From Opitutia bacterium (GTDB taxonomy: Bacteria; Verrucomicrobiota; Verrucomicrobiia; Opitutales; Opitutaceae), in the NCBI GenBank assembly GCA_947461205.1, contig CANHJG010000037.1, forward strand, positions 1-41,146: a stretch of DNA of 41,146 nt. Reading direction: 5' to 3'. A program made the position numbers and the translations under genes. This document shows positions 1 to 8,656 of this stretch, piece after piece (the first letter of the stretch is position 1; the number at the start of each line of letters is the position of its first letter). The notes under the pieces are model-generated. The model was not told where the DNA came from and ran no database searches. It saw nothing but the letters and a program-made list of their open reading frames with translations.

Positions 1-279
1 CGCGACCGCGGAGAGGGTGAGGAGGACAAGGTGCCGGAGTTTCATGGGTGGGGAGGCTGGACTCAGACGGACGGGAACGGAAAACGGTCCGGCCCGTGCA
101 GCCGCGCACGCTCCGCTCAGCGGGGCGCGAGCACGAGGGCGACCAAGGAACGGAGCCGAAGGTTCATCAGAGGGGGGGGAGAATCGGGGGCAAAGGGACC
201 GGTGGTCAACCGAGGAACCGGCCGCGCACTCGCTCGCGCCGGGGTTGCGCCGGCGGGGCGATTCATTCTGATCGCCGCC

Positions 280-1872
280 ATGTCGTCGTCCCATGCTGCC
301 GTCGCTCCGTCAATTCGCCGAATCCGCTGGTGGCCGGCGGGCGTGATTCTCGCGGTCGCGCTCGGGGCAATCGCGGTGGTGCGGGCGCGGGGGGAAGCGG
401 CGTTTCAGGCACGCAACCTCACGACGGGGGGAATTCTGCTCGGCGCGACGGTGGGGCTGTTGCTGTGGTGGACGTTTTTCTCCCGGGCGCCGGTGCGGTT
501 GCGCCGCGGGGTGACGCTGGGGGTGCTCGGTCTTTTTGTGGTGTGCGCCGCGATGTTCCGCGTGCGCGGGGTCAGCGGCGATTTTGTGCCGATCATCGGG
601 CTGCGGTGGGCGAACTCCGCGCGGCCGGCCGGGGCGGTGGCGGGGCCGGCCGCGGCGGTGCCGCCCGCGCCCGCGATGTTGGCGGCGCGGCCGGATTTCC
701 CGCAGTTTCTCGGCCCGGCACGCACGGCGGTGCTCGCGGGACCGCGCTTGGAAGCCGATTGGGCGGCGCATCCGCCGCAGGTGCTGTGGCGCATGAAGGT
801 CGGCGCCGGCTGGTCGGGATTTGTCGTCGTGGGGGACCGGGCGCTGACGCAGGAGCAGGACGAGGGAGAGGAGCTCGTGACGTGTTACGAAGTGGGCACA
901 GGGCGCCTGCTGTGGTCGCATCGCGACGGGGCCCGTTACGACAACCCGATCGGGGGCATCGGTCCGCGGGCCACGCCGACGGTGGTCGGCAACCAGGTGT
1001 TTACCCTCGGCTCGACGGGGCGGCTCAACGCGCTGGATCTGGCGACGGGCAAGGCGCAGTGGACGCACGACCTCGTCGCCGAGACGAGTGCGAAAATCCC
1101 GGATTGGGGCTATGCGGGCTCGCCGCTGGTGCTGGAGGGGCGGGTGATTGTCAGCGCGGGCGGGAAAGCGAAGCAGTCGCTGGTGGCCTTTCGGGCCGAC
1201 ACGGGCGAACGGCTGTGGGCAGCGGGCGAGGCGGAGGCGGGTTACGGGTCGCCGTTCGTGGCGACGCTGGCCGGGCGGCGCCAGATCCTCGCCTACAATC
1301 ATCGGCGCATCACCGCGCATGACGCGGCGGACGGGACGGTGCTGTGGGAGTATCCATGGGGCGTGGGTTATCCGCACGTGGCGGTGCCGGTGGTCGTCGG
1401 GCCGGACCGGGTCGTATTTTCCGCCGGATACGGGGTCGGCAGCGAGCTGCTGGAGGTCAAGCGGGGCGCCGGGGAGCGTTTCGGGGCCGAGCAGGTCTGG
1501 CGTTCGCTTAAGCTGAAGGCGAAGTTTGCCAACCCGGTGGCGCGCGACGGTTTTATTTACGGGTTGGACGACGGCATGTTCACCTGTCTCGACCTGAAAG
1601 ACGGGGCGCAGCTGTGGAAGGAAGGCCGGCACGGGCACGGGCAGGGCCTGCTCGTCGGCGATTTATTTTTGCTGATGGCGGAGGGCGGCGAACTGATTCT
1701 CCTGCGACCGACTCCGGCCGGGCCCGGAGAACTGCACCGCTTCCGGGTGTTCTCCGCCAAGACGTGGAATCCGATCGCGCTCGCCGGCGACGTGCTGTTG
1801 GTGCGCAACGATCAAGAGGCGGTCGCGCTGCGCGTGGCGCTCGCTGCGCCGCCAGCCCCGGCGGCCCGGTAA
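280..1872 (+). CDS. Membrane-anchored PQQ-like beta-propeller protein
   Basis: Encodes 530 aa from the ATG at 280. The frame is open further upstream, but that extension is Arg/Gly-rich and does not look like protein. Three hydrophobic segments near residues 19-34, 50-67 and 78-94 form a membrane anchor, followed by an Ala/Pro linker. From about residue 138 the protein has the 'FPQFLGP' start and repeated blades with 'G-x-LLW' and 'ALDLATGKAQW'-type strands, typical of the PQQ-binding-like (BamB/quinoprotein dehydrogenase-like) propeller family. The propeller probably faces the periplasm. Catalytic quinone-binding residues were not identified, so an enzymatic role is unproven; it may be a scaffold or binding protein. 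It converges with the dehydrogenase gene, 35 bp away. Confidence 0.85.
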   Translation: MSSSHAAVAPSIRRIRWWPAGVILAVALGAIAVVRARGEAAFQARNLTTGGILLGATVGLLLWWTFFSRAPVRLRRGVTLGVLGLFVVCAAMFRVRGVSGDFVPIIGLRWANSARPAGAVAGPAAAVPPAPAMLAARPDFPQFLGPARTAVLAGPRLEADWAAHPPQVLWRMKVGAGWSGFVVVGDRALTQEQDEGEELVTCYEVGTGRLLWSHRDGARYDNPIGGIGPRATPTVVGNQVFTLGSTGRLNALDLATGKAQWTHDLVAETSAKIPDWGYAGSPLVLEGRVIVSAGGKAKQSLVAFRADTGERLWAAGEAEAGYGSPFVATLAGRRQILAYNHRRITAHDAADGTVLWEYPWGVGYPHVAVPVVVGPDRVVFSAGYGVGSELLEVKRGAGERFGAEQVWRSLKLKAKFANPVARDGFIYGLDDGMFTCLDLKDGAQLWKEGRHGHGQGLLVGDLFLLMAEGGELILLRPTPAGPGELHRFRVFSAKTWNPIALAGDVLLVRNDQEAVALRVALAAPPAPAAR

Positions 1873-1907
1873 CCTGGTCGGACGAGCGCGCGGCGCGGGC
1901 GCGGGAA

Positions 1908-2669
1908 TCAGCCGCGGCCGACGTAGGGCATCTGGGTGGCCATGACGGTGAGGGTCGGAACGTTGGCGGAGAGCGGCAGGCCGGCCATGTAGAGCACGGC
2001 ATCGACCACGTGGCACAGGTCGATCGTGGGCTCGATGGCGATGGTGCCGTTGGCTTGCGGGACGCCGTGGCGCATGCGGCCAGCCATCGGCGAGTCGGCG
2101 TTGCCGATGTCGATCTGGCCGCACGCGATGTCGAAGGCTCGGCCGTCGAGCGAGAGCGATTTGGAGAGGCCGGTGATGGCGTGTTTGGCCGCACCGTAGG
2201 CGATGGCGTTGGGGCGCGGGACGTGGGCCGAGATCGAGCCGTTGTTGATGATGCGGCCACCGCGCGGTTGCTGGGTCTTCATCTGGCGAAAGGCCGCCTG
2301 CGCGCAGAGAAATGACCCCGTGAGATTCGTGTCGATGACCTGACGCCAGTGTTCGAAGGAGAGGTCTTCGAGGGGGACCGAGGGAACGTTGACGCCGGCG
2401 TTGTTGAAGAGGAGATCGACGCGGCCGAAGACCTCGACGATCCGGGCGAACAGCGCGCGCACCGCGAGCGGATCGGTGACGTCGGCGGGCGCGACGAGCA
2501 CGTGGGCGGGCGCGGCAGCGGACGCGCGGGCCGTGGCCGCCAACGCCTCGACGCGGCGGCCGACGAGAACGACGCGATAGCCGGCGCCGAGCAGGCCGAG
2601 CGCACAGGCGCGGCCGATGCCCGAGCCGGCACCGGTGACAACGGCGACGCTCAGAGGAGGTGTTTCCAT
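1908..2669 (-). CDS. Short-chain dehydrogenase/reductase (SDR)
   Basis: A 253-aa classical SDR, a cytosolic NAD(P)-dependent oxidoreductase. Visible motifs are the Rossmann glycine motif TGAGSGIG (residues 12-19), NNAG (89-92), the structural Asn in 'DTNLTG' (about 115), Ser145, and the catalytic pair YGAAK (Tyr158, Lys162). The length is normal for the family. 'VGRRVEA' after the second strand, with Arg residues at the cofactor loop, would suit NADPH; this is inference. The substrate cannot be read from the sequence. It starts at the ATG complementary to 2667-2669 with no clear Shine-Dalgarno. It is transcribed away from the receptor gene and converges with the propeller gene. Confidence 0.93.
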   Translation of the reverse strand: METPPLSVAVVTGAGSGIGRACALGLLGAGYRVVLVGRRVEALAATARASAAAPAHVLVAPADVTDPLAVRALFARIVEVFGRVDLLFNNAGVNVPSVPLEDLSFEHWRQVIDTNLTGSFLCAQAAFRQMKTQQPRGGRIINNGSISAHVPRPNAIAYGAAKHAITGLSKSLSLDGRAFDIACGQIDIGNADSPMAGRMRHGVPQANGTIAIEPTIDLCHVVDAVLYMAGLPLSANVPTLTVMATQMPYVGRG

Positions 2670-2985
2670 AGCCGGGAGCGTTCAAACTTGGAGGGGATTT
2701 GCCGAGGCTAATCGTCAGTCGAGGCGCAGGAGGTTGGGGACCGTGACCGCGTTTTTTTGCCCGAGGGGCGAAATGCTTTGGGTGGTTCTCGGCGGGTTCG
2801 CCCGGCAAAACGGGAGTGCGATTCATGGTTGCGGTGGGCGGTGCGCCAGCCAGGACGGGAAGCACCCTCGCAGCGTCGTGGGCCCCGGCCTGGGTCGCAC
2901 GGTTTATTAGGTCGCCCTGGAGCGACCGCTGAAAGCATTCCCGTCCGCGATTGCACGGGGGCAGGATTTTCCACCCTAGTGTCAG
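2670..2985. other. Intergenic stretch with small hairpins
   Basis: No gene is supported here. A 6-bp hairpin with a 6-nt loop (GGTCGC/GCGACC, 2910-2927) and a 7-bp inverted repeat GGGCGAA/TTCGCCC (2766-2772 and 2797-2803) are the only structures seen. The region separates the divergent dehydrogenase gene from the decayed kinase fragment and should hold the dehydrogenase promoter, which I could not place. Confidence 0.4.
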
Positions 2986-3400
2986 GCGGTGGTGATCGCG
3001 GTGGCCTTGGCGACGGTGATTTTGCTTACGCTGATTGCCGTGGCCGTTCTGGCCCGCCGGCAAATCGCTCAGCGCGAGGAAGCCCGGAAGCTGGCGGAGC
3101 TGGAATTCGCGCGATGCTGGCGCAGCGAAACTGGCCGGCCCGCGAACTCCGCGACACGATCGCACACGAATTCAACGCGGTCTCGAGGCAGAAGGCATTG
3201 GCCCAGCATTCCGCCAAAACCGGAGCGGTCGAAGACGTGATGCCGCATCGGGTCACGGCCCACGGCATCGTCCACCGTTGTCTGGCCGAGGCGCGGGAGT
3301 GGATCTTGGACATGCGTTCGCACCTTTTAGAGCAGACCGACTTGCTGGGCGCGCTCGCTGGTCGAGCAGAAGGCGATGCTCCCGAAGAGGGGGGGGGTAG
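2986..3400 (+). pseudogene. Decayed NarL-partner-type sensor histidine kinase fragment (HisKA_3 region)
   Basis: Two reading frames joined near 3112-3120 give a protein-like sequence. The first frame has a hydrophobic helix (VIAVALATVILLTLIAVAV, 2989-3045), then the charged linker 'RRQIAQREEARKLAELEFAR'. The second has 'ARELRDTIAHEFNAV' and 'AEAREWILDMRSHLLEQTDL'. This order matches the end of the last membrane helix and the HisKA_3 dimerisation domain of LiaS/NarX-type kinases, whose consensus is 'ARELHDTLLQSFNAV...RDAVQDLRSS'. The phosphoacceptor His is replaced by Arg, there is a frame change, and no HATPase domain follows. I read this as a remnant of a sensor kinase that once stood upstream of the receptor gene. 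Family assignment is from memory of the consensus. Confidence 0.55.
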
Positions 3401-3461
3401 CGGTCTTGCGCTCAGGGCGGTGTGCTGGGATGATTGCATCGATTCCCAACCCGTTCCGCCC

Positions 3462-6400
3462 ATGCACGTGTCCCACCCTAGCTTGACCCCCAAACTCTCG
3501 GCGCAGGATCGCGCCCCTCAAGCGGGTTCGTGCCGACGTCCCGGTGGAGCGTTTTGCCCCGCGGTCGGAACGCATCGGCGAGCGCCGTTGCGCGCCATGG
3601 CCGGGCTCCTCGGATTGCTGCTGGTGTCGCCGGGGCTCGCCCAGACGGCGCCACCCGCGCCCGTGTCCGAGGCGAAGAAGGACGACCCGATCGAGCTGAG
3701 CCCGTTCGTCATCACCTCGACGCAGGACACCGGCTACCAGGCGACGACCACGCTCGCCGGCACGCGGCTCAACACGAATCTGAAGGACGTCGGTGCGGCG
3801 GTGTCCGTCTACACGGCGGAATTTCTCGCCGACATCAACGTCACGCGGCTCGAGGATATTCTGACCTACACGACGTCGACGGAGGGCGGCGGCCAGAACG
3901 GAAATTTCGCCGGCTTTGTCGGGGAGAACTCCGCCGAAGTGCGCGACGATCCCTCGAGCGTCAACCGGGTGCGCGCGCTCGCGCAAGCGACCCGCACCCG
4001 CGATTTTTTTGCGTCGGATATTCCGAGCGACGGCTACAGCTTTGAAACGGTCACGATCAGTCGCGGTCCGAATGCCATTCTCGCGGGCGTCGGCAGCGCG
4101 GGCGGCGTGATCGACGCGGCTCTGCGCAAAGCCACGTTCAAGGACAACTACCGCTTCGTCTCCCGCTTCAGCTCTTACGACTCGCACCGCGAGGAAGCGC
4201 ATCTCAACCAGGTGATCGTGCCGCAGCGACTCGCGATCCGCCTGGACCTGTTGAACGACGATACGAAGTTCCGCCAAAAACCCGCCTACGCCAAAGACCA
4301 ACGCCTCTACGCGGCGCTCGCCCACCGCGTCCTCGATCCGCAGCGGGGTTCGTTCCTCGGCCGCGGCTCCTTCCGGGCCAATTTTGAAACTGGCAAGATC
4401 GACGGTGTGCCGCCGGAAGCGATCACGCCGACCTTCACCGTCGGCAACTGGTTCAATGCGATTAATCCGAAATGGAAATACGACGGCGCGCGCCAGCTCG
4501 TGCAAAACTCCGCCGGGGCTACCGTCACGGGCGCCGGGACGGGCATCATCCAAGGCTTTCCCCTCTATAACCAGTTTGCACTCGTCTATGCCGACCCGAG
4601 TGCCGCGAACGCCAGCGTGGGTCTGACGGGCGCCACCCTCGCCACCGTGCAGGGCTTTCAGGGCTCCATTCCCGCCACGCTGGCCGGCAGCCCCGGCGGC
4701 GCCCTGCGCTCCACCGGCGATGCGAATCGCCTCCGCGCAGGCTACGTACGCACGCACCTCAGTGATCCGCAGATTTTTAACTTTTATGACCAGCTGCTGA
4801 CCGGGGCCTTCGATCACCGCGACCAGCGTTTCGACGCGGCCGACTTCCGCTACGAACAACTCTTGCTCGGCGGCAAGGCCGGACTGGAGCTGGCCTACAA
4901 TGACCAGACATTCACCCGGCGCCGGGATTTTCCGATTCCGGGCTCCGGCAACGACGAAGGCATTTTGGTCGACGTCAACTCGGTCCTTAGCGTGCGCTCG
5001 CCCGAGTTTCCGCTGGGGATCCCGAACCCGAACTTCGGCCGACCGTTCATCAGCACGCCGGATGTTTTCCGCGATCAGCTGAATCGCACGCAGCGCGAGT
5101 CCGCGCAGCTGACCGCATTTTTCAAGCACGACTTCGGCCGCAGCGACTCGGCCATCCTGCGGCATTTCGGCCGGCATACCCTGTCGTCCTTGCTGTTCAA
5201 GACGAAGATCGAGCGCTTCAACCGCACCTATTCCAGCACGTGGGATCCGGCCGGGCAGATCAATCCGCAGTCCAGTCTTGCCGGGGCGTTGCCCGGCACG
5301 TTTGGCACGCAGGTCAACGGCTGGTTCTATCTCGGCCCGTCGCTGCTGAACACCCCCAGCCTTCAGGATGTGCGCCTCCAGCCGATCACGAGCGGTCGGC
5401 CGCAGTACGGTCAGACCTACACCCTGCAAGTTTACAATCCGGTCAGCCGTTCGTTCGTCACTGGCACGTCCAAGCCCCTGCGCATTCTCAGTCGGGTCGT
5501 GGACCAACGCGAGGATCTCGAGTCTACCGCGTTCGCGCTCCAGAGCCACTGGCTCAAGGACCATGTCGTGACCGTCGTCGGCTGGCGCGAAGATCGCGAC
5601 GAAGCGTTTACGTCGCTCACGCCGCCGCGCCTTCCCGATGGCAACCTCGATGCCTCCAAGATCGTGTTTCTCCCGGCCGTCGCGCAGGGTAAGCGCAGCT
5701 GGACCAAGAGCGTCGTCGGCCGCCTCCCGTTCAAGCTGCCCGGGGAAACCGAAGTGCGCGTGCTGTGGAACGAGTCGGGCAACTTCAATCCCGTCGGCCA
5801 GCGCCGCAATATCTGGAACGAAGAGCTCGGCTCGCCCTCGGCCGACACGCGGGAATACGGGGTTTCCTTCAACACGTTCGGCGGGAAACTCAATCTGCGG
5901 ATCAACCGCTTCACCACGCGCGTCCAAGCCGACTCCATCGGCGGCGTGGGCAATCCCTACTCGTATATCAGCGCGATGATCGGCCGGGTGCTCGCCGCCC
6001 GCGACGCCGGCCTGAACCCGGCGGATTTCAACTACCTCCACCCGAGCTTCCGGACCTTCAGCGACGTCGCGCTCGCGCTCTACGAGACGATCCCCTCCCG
6101 CCTCAAGAGCAACCTCGGCCCCGACAAAAATTTCCAGCCCCGCTTCACCGGCAGCGGTCCCACGCTCCAATGGACGCCGGACAGCGTCACGAATCTTTCC
6201 TCGACCAGCGACACCGAGTCCACCGGCACGGAATTTGAGGCGATTATCAATCCGACGCGCACCTGGCGCATCTCCGCCAGCGTGGCCAAGAACGAAGCCG
6301 TCAAGGCCAACGTAGCCGTCGAGGAACTCGCGTTCGCCGCTGCGTGGAAGCAGAATCTTGATACGCTGTACAACGGCGCGCTGCTGCCGGGCTCGCGCAA

Positions 6401-6890
6401 TCCCGCCTCGAACGAGACGGCGAACTTCTACTCCCAATACGTGGGCGAGACTCTCCCCTCGATCCGCACCGCCGCCGCGCTGTCCGGCACCGCCGCCCCG
6501 GAAATCCGCAAATGGCGCGCCAATTTGGTGACGCGTTACGATTTCCGCGAGGGCTTCATGCGGGGAGTCAACCTCGGCGGCGCGCTCCGCTGGCAGGAGC
6601 GGATCGGAATCGGCTATCCTTTTGTCACGAATGCCACCGGGCAGTCCGTCGCCGACATCACGCGACCCTACTGGGGCCCCGGCAGCACGACGATCGACCT
6701 GAGCGCGGGCTATACCCGGAAATTGCGGGCCTTCGGCAAACCGGTGACGTGGAACGTGGGGCTCAATGTCCGCAATCTCAACGCCAAGGATCAGGTCATC
6801 CCGATTGCCGCGAACGCCGATGGCACCTGGGGCACGTTCCGCATTCCCCCCGAGCGCCAGTGGACTTTGACGAACGCGTTCTCGTTCTGA
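3462..6890 (+). CDS. TonB-dependent outer-membrane receptor
   Basis: About 1142 aa from the ATG at 3462. The start is uncertain: TTG 3588 or ATG 3597 would begin directly before the hydrophobic signal core 'MAGLLGLLLVSPGLAQ' (residues 46-61). The longer start keeps positive residues (HRRAPLRA) ahead of the core. After the signal, 'DDPIELSPFVI' matches the TonB-box-like start of Verrucomicrobial receptors. The plug domain follows (about 85-230, with 'SRGPNAIL'), then a long beta-barrel ending in the aromatic 'TLTNAFSF'. It should import a large ligand across the outer membrane using TonB energy. The ligand is unknown; neighbours give no clear hint. The open frame runs upstream to 2757, but that part is the decayed kinase fragment. 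Confidence 0.92.
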   Translation: MHVSHPSLTPKLSAQDRAPQAGSCRRPGGAFCPAVGTHRRAPLRAMAGLLGLLLVSPGLAQTAPPAPVSEAKKDDPIELSPFVITSTQDTGYQATTTLAGTRLNTNLKDVGAAVSVYTAEFLADINVTRLEDILTYTTSTEGGGQNGNFAGFVGENSAEVRDDPSSVNRVRALAQATRTRDFFASDIPSDGYSFETVTISRGPNAILAGVGSAGGVIDAALRKATFKDNYRFVSRFSSYDSHREEAHLNQVIVPQRLAIRLDLLNDDTKFRQKPAYAKDQRLYAALAHRVLDPQRGSFLGRGSFRANFETGKIDGVPPEAITPTFTVGNWFNAINPKWKYDGARQLVQNSAGATVTGAGTGIIQGFPLYNQFALVYADPSAANASVGLTGATLATVQGFQGSIPATLAGSPGGALRSTGDANRLRAGYVRTHLSDPQIFNFYDQLLTGAFDHRDQRFDAADFRYEQLLLGGKAGLELAYNDQTFTRRRDFPIPGSGNDEGILVDVNSVLSVRSPEFPLGIPNPNFGRPFISTPDVFRDQLNRTQRESAQLTAFFKHDFGRSDSAILRHFGRHTLSSLLFKTKIERFNRTYSSTWDPAGQINPQSSLAGALPGTFGTQVNGWFYLGPSLLNTPSLQDVRLQPITSGRPQYGQTYTLQVYNPVSRSFVTGTSKPLRILSRVVDQREDLESTAFALQSHWLKDHVVTVVGWREDRDEAFTSLTPPRLPDGNLDASKIVFLPAVAQGKRSWTKSVVGRLPFKLPGETEVRVLWNESGNFNPVGQRRNIWNEELGSPSADTREYGVSFNTFGGKLNLRINRFTTRVQADSIGGVGNPYSYISAMIGRVLAARDAGLNPADFNYLHPSFRTFSDVALALYETIPSRLKSNLGPDKNFQPRFTGSGPTLQWTPDSVTNLSSTSDTESTGTEFEAIINPTRTWRISASVAKNEAVKANVAVEELAFAAAWKQNLDTLYNGALLPGSRNPASNETANFYSQYVGETLPSIRTAAALSGTAAPEIRKWRANLVTRYDFREGFMRGVNLGGALRWQERIGIGYPFVTNATGQSVADITRPYWGPGSTTIDLSAGYTRKLRAFGKPVTWNVGLNVRNLNAKDQVIPIAANADGTWGTFRIPPERQWTLTNAFSF

Positions 6891-6909
6891 TTCTTCGGGG
6901 CCGTCGTTG

Positions 6910-6926
6910 CGCGCGGCGTCCGCGCG
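6910..6926. terminator. Hairpin just after the receptor gene
   Basis: A perfect 7-bp stem CGCGCGG/CCGCGCG with a 3-nt loop lies 20 bp after the receptor stop. There is no T tract, so it is only a possible transcription end. Confidence 0.3.
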
Positions 6927-7226
6927 GTCGGCGGGTCGACCGGATAGCGCTGGAATTCTCCGGGCTCTTGCTGCGGCGGTTGCGCCCAAGCGCCTGGGTA
7001 TTCGTTTTTTCCGTCCCGCGGGCCGAGCCTCGGGCTCGTGCGCCAGCGAACGGCCAGAGACTCATGCGATGATTTGAGTGCCGTCCCACCGCAGAGGGAC
7101 CGCGGAATCGGCGTCCGTCCGGTTTCCCCTGGCGGCCGCGGCCCCAGTCGCGCCGACAATCGCTCAGCCGCGTCGATGCCGCCCGATGCCATCGCCCTCG
7201 AGGAGGCAAAAACCGGACGGGGACTT

Positions 7227-7283
7227 CGTCGGCCGCCCGCTGGCGGGCGCGTTTTCGGAGCGCGCGCCAGCGCGCGGCCGACG
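7227..7283. repeat. REP-like imperfect inverted repeat
   Basis: The left arm (7227-7249) and right arm (7261-7283) are complementary at 21 of 23 positions around an 11-nt loop. The core of each arm is CGCTGGCG or its complement. It resembles a short extragenic palindrome of the REP type. A second element at 7709-7748 has a similar core, GCGCCAGCG. Confidence 0.55.
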
Positions 7284-7708
7284 GCAGACTGAATCGTTAC
7301 GGCCCAGCAGCGGTCCGTGGTGCGTTCTTCCCCGGGCGGGTCATCGCTACGGCGGTGATCGAAGATCGCTTCAGGTTCGCGGCCGGACGGGTCCTTGGCT
7401 TTCAGGCCGAACCGGATGCGCCGGCTTTCTGGCCGGCGCACGCGGGCCCGCGTTTTGGACCAAACTCAAATGCCACCCGTGTCCGGGCTGCCCGTTGGTT
7501 TCGGTCGAACGCCCCGCTTGCCCGGCTGCGCTGACCCTTGCAGCGGTCGGAACCGCCTTCGTCGACGTCGCCTCCTTCGAAACGGTGAAGGTCGAAGCCC
7601 GCACGCCGGAACGCACCCTCGTGAAGCGGACCGACCTGCCGGCCGCCCTGCGCTCATTGCTGGGCCTCAAACCAACGTCCTTTGAACTCGGGATTTCTCG
7701 GTCGCGGG

Positions 7709-7748
7709 GAGCGCCAGCGAGTGGACGGATCCCTCCTCGCTGGCGCTC
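7709..7748. repeat. REP-like perfect 13-bp inverted repeat
   Basis: GAGCGCCAGCGAG at 7709-7721 is perfectly complementary to CTCGCTGGCGCTC at 7736-7748, with a 14-nt loop. The arms share the GCCAGCG core with the hairpin at 7227-7283. This suggests a small family of extragenic palindromes in this genome. Confidence 0.55.
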
Positions 7749-7796
7749 GCAGCTACCCGGCGAATCAAAGTCTGAATCCTTTGGGTGATTGAGCTC

Positions 7797-7823
7797 AAAC
7801 GGGCGAACTGCGGCTGCCCGTTT
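7797..7823. terminator. Terminator-like hairpin
   Basis: A perfect 8-bp stem AAACGGGC/GCCCGTTT with an 11-nt loop. On either strand the stem ends in T residues, as expected for a bidirectional intrinsic terminator. No gene end lies close; the nearest is the receiver gene at 8268, which is transcribed toward it. Confidence 0.4.
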
Positions 7824-8267
7824 CTGTCTCGGCGGCGCGGTCCGGCCCGGCTGCATCGGTCCTTCGCCCATTTCGAGGCAACGTTGTTCCGGATGGCCGG
7901 CGCGTATCGGATAAACCAATATCTCACCGCCGGCCAGGGCGGATGCCCGGACTGGAAGCTCACCGGTCTCGCTCAATGGCCTGCGCAAGTGACAGAGGTG
8001 AATATCCGCCTCAAGCGCCGATTCGATGCCGCGGACCAAGAGGACGCCCATCCCAATGCCATCATCGCGTTTCTCACGTTTTAAGCGCGAACCCTGGGGT
8101 CGCTCGACGAACGACTCGCCGACTTCGCCCCCTGCTCGGTCGACAGCCCGGCGGGAAAAACCGCCGCGCCGCCGGCCGTGGCCGGGCCGGCCACCGCCCG
8201 GCTCCATCGTTCCGTTCGGGTGGCCGACGCGGCGTGACGGGACCGGCCGCGCCGCGCCGCCGGCCGG

Positions 8268-8642
8268 TTAGGCCGGGCTCTGCAGGGCGCACTCGACGGC
8301 GAGACAGAGTTCGAGTCCCGAAAACGGCTTTTGTAGCGTGCCGTGCACGCCGAGCCGGGTCGCCAGTTCCAGATAGTCGCGCGCGTTGATCCGGCCGCCG
8401 CCGGAGATCGCAATGATCTTGATGGGCGGTTGCAGCTTGCGCAGGCTCATGATGACTTCGATGCCGTCCATGTCCGGCATGATGATGTCGGTCACGAGCA
8501 GATCGAATGCGCCCGTCTTGATTCCGGCGACGGCGGAGGTCCCGGTGGTGGAGAGCGTCACATCGTGGCCTTCGCCCCGGAGGTGTTCGGCCTGCAGTTC
8601 GAGCATTTCCAGATTATCATCCAGGATCAGTATTTTGGCCAT
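8268..8642 (-). CDS. Single-domain response regulator (REC)
   Basis: A 124-aa stand-alone receiver domain. It has the acidic pair Asp8-Asp9, phosphoacceptor Asp52 in 'DLLVTDIIMPDMDG', Ser80 in 'IIAISGGG', and Lys105 in 'LQKPF'. No output domain is present, so it should act through protein contacts or as a phosphate shuttle. It is the last gene of the minus-strand signalling block, 14 bp after the hybrid kinase that ends at 8657. That makes it a likely partner or phosphate sink for the kinases upstream. Confidence 0.93.
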   Translation of the reverse strand: MAKILILDDNLEMLELQAEHLRGEGHDVTLSTTGTSAVAGIKTGAFDLLVTDIIMPDMDGIEVIMSLRKLQPPIKIIAISGGGRINARDYLELATRLGVHGTLQKPFSGLELCLAVECALQSPA

Positions 8643-8656
8643 AAGTGGGTGGGGGG

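Larger units (their letters stand above)
6891..8267. other. Gene-poor stretch of about 1.4 kb with inverted repeats
   Basis: Open frames exist on both strands but none has a recognisable domain or a convincing start. The plus-strand frame around 7500-7690 has a protein-like composition yet matches nothing I recognise. The minus-strand frame at 7371-8207 is Arg/Gly-rich over much of its length. The region carries at least four clear inverted repeats, listed separately. It may be decayed sequence colonised by short repeats between two convergent units. Confidence 0.45.

Noticed and set aside
2757-3461. Extension of the TonB receptor by 235 residues upstream
   Set aside because: The extension covers the decayed kinase fragment and GC-rich spacer; it would put the signal peptide in the middle of the protein.
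3327-6989. Minus-strand open frame of 1220 codons
   Set aside because: Shadow of the TonB receptor gene: Arg/Gly/Ala-rich, no domains, while the plus strand has a full receptor.
7078-7788. Plus-strand frame of 236 codons in the gene-poor stretch
   Set aside because: A middle part is protein-like, but the frame runs through two REP-like hairpins and has no domain or plausible start.
7371-8207. Minus-strand frame of 278 codons in the gene-poor stretch
   Set aside because: Parts such as 'GIESALEADIHLCHLRRPL' look protein-like, but I recognise nothing and both ends are low-complexity. It could be a decayed gene; a translated search would decide.
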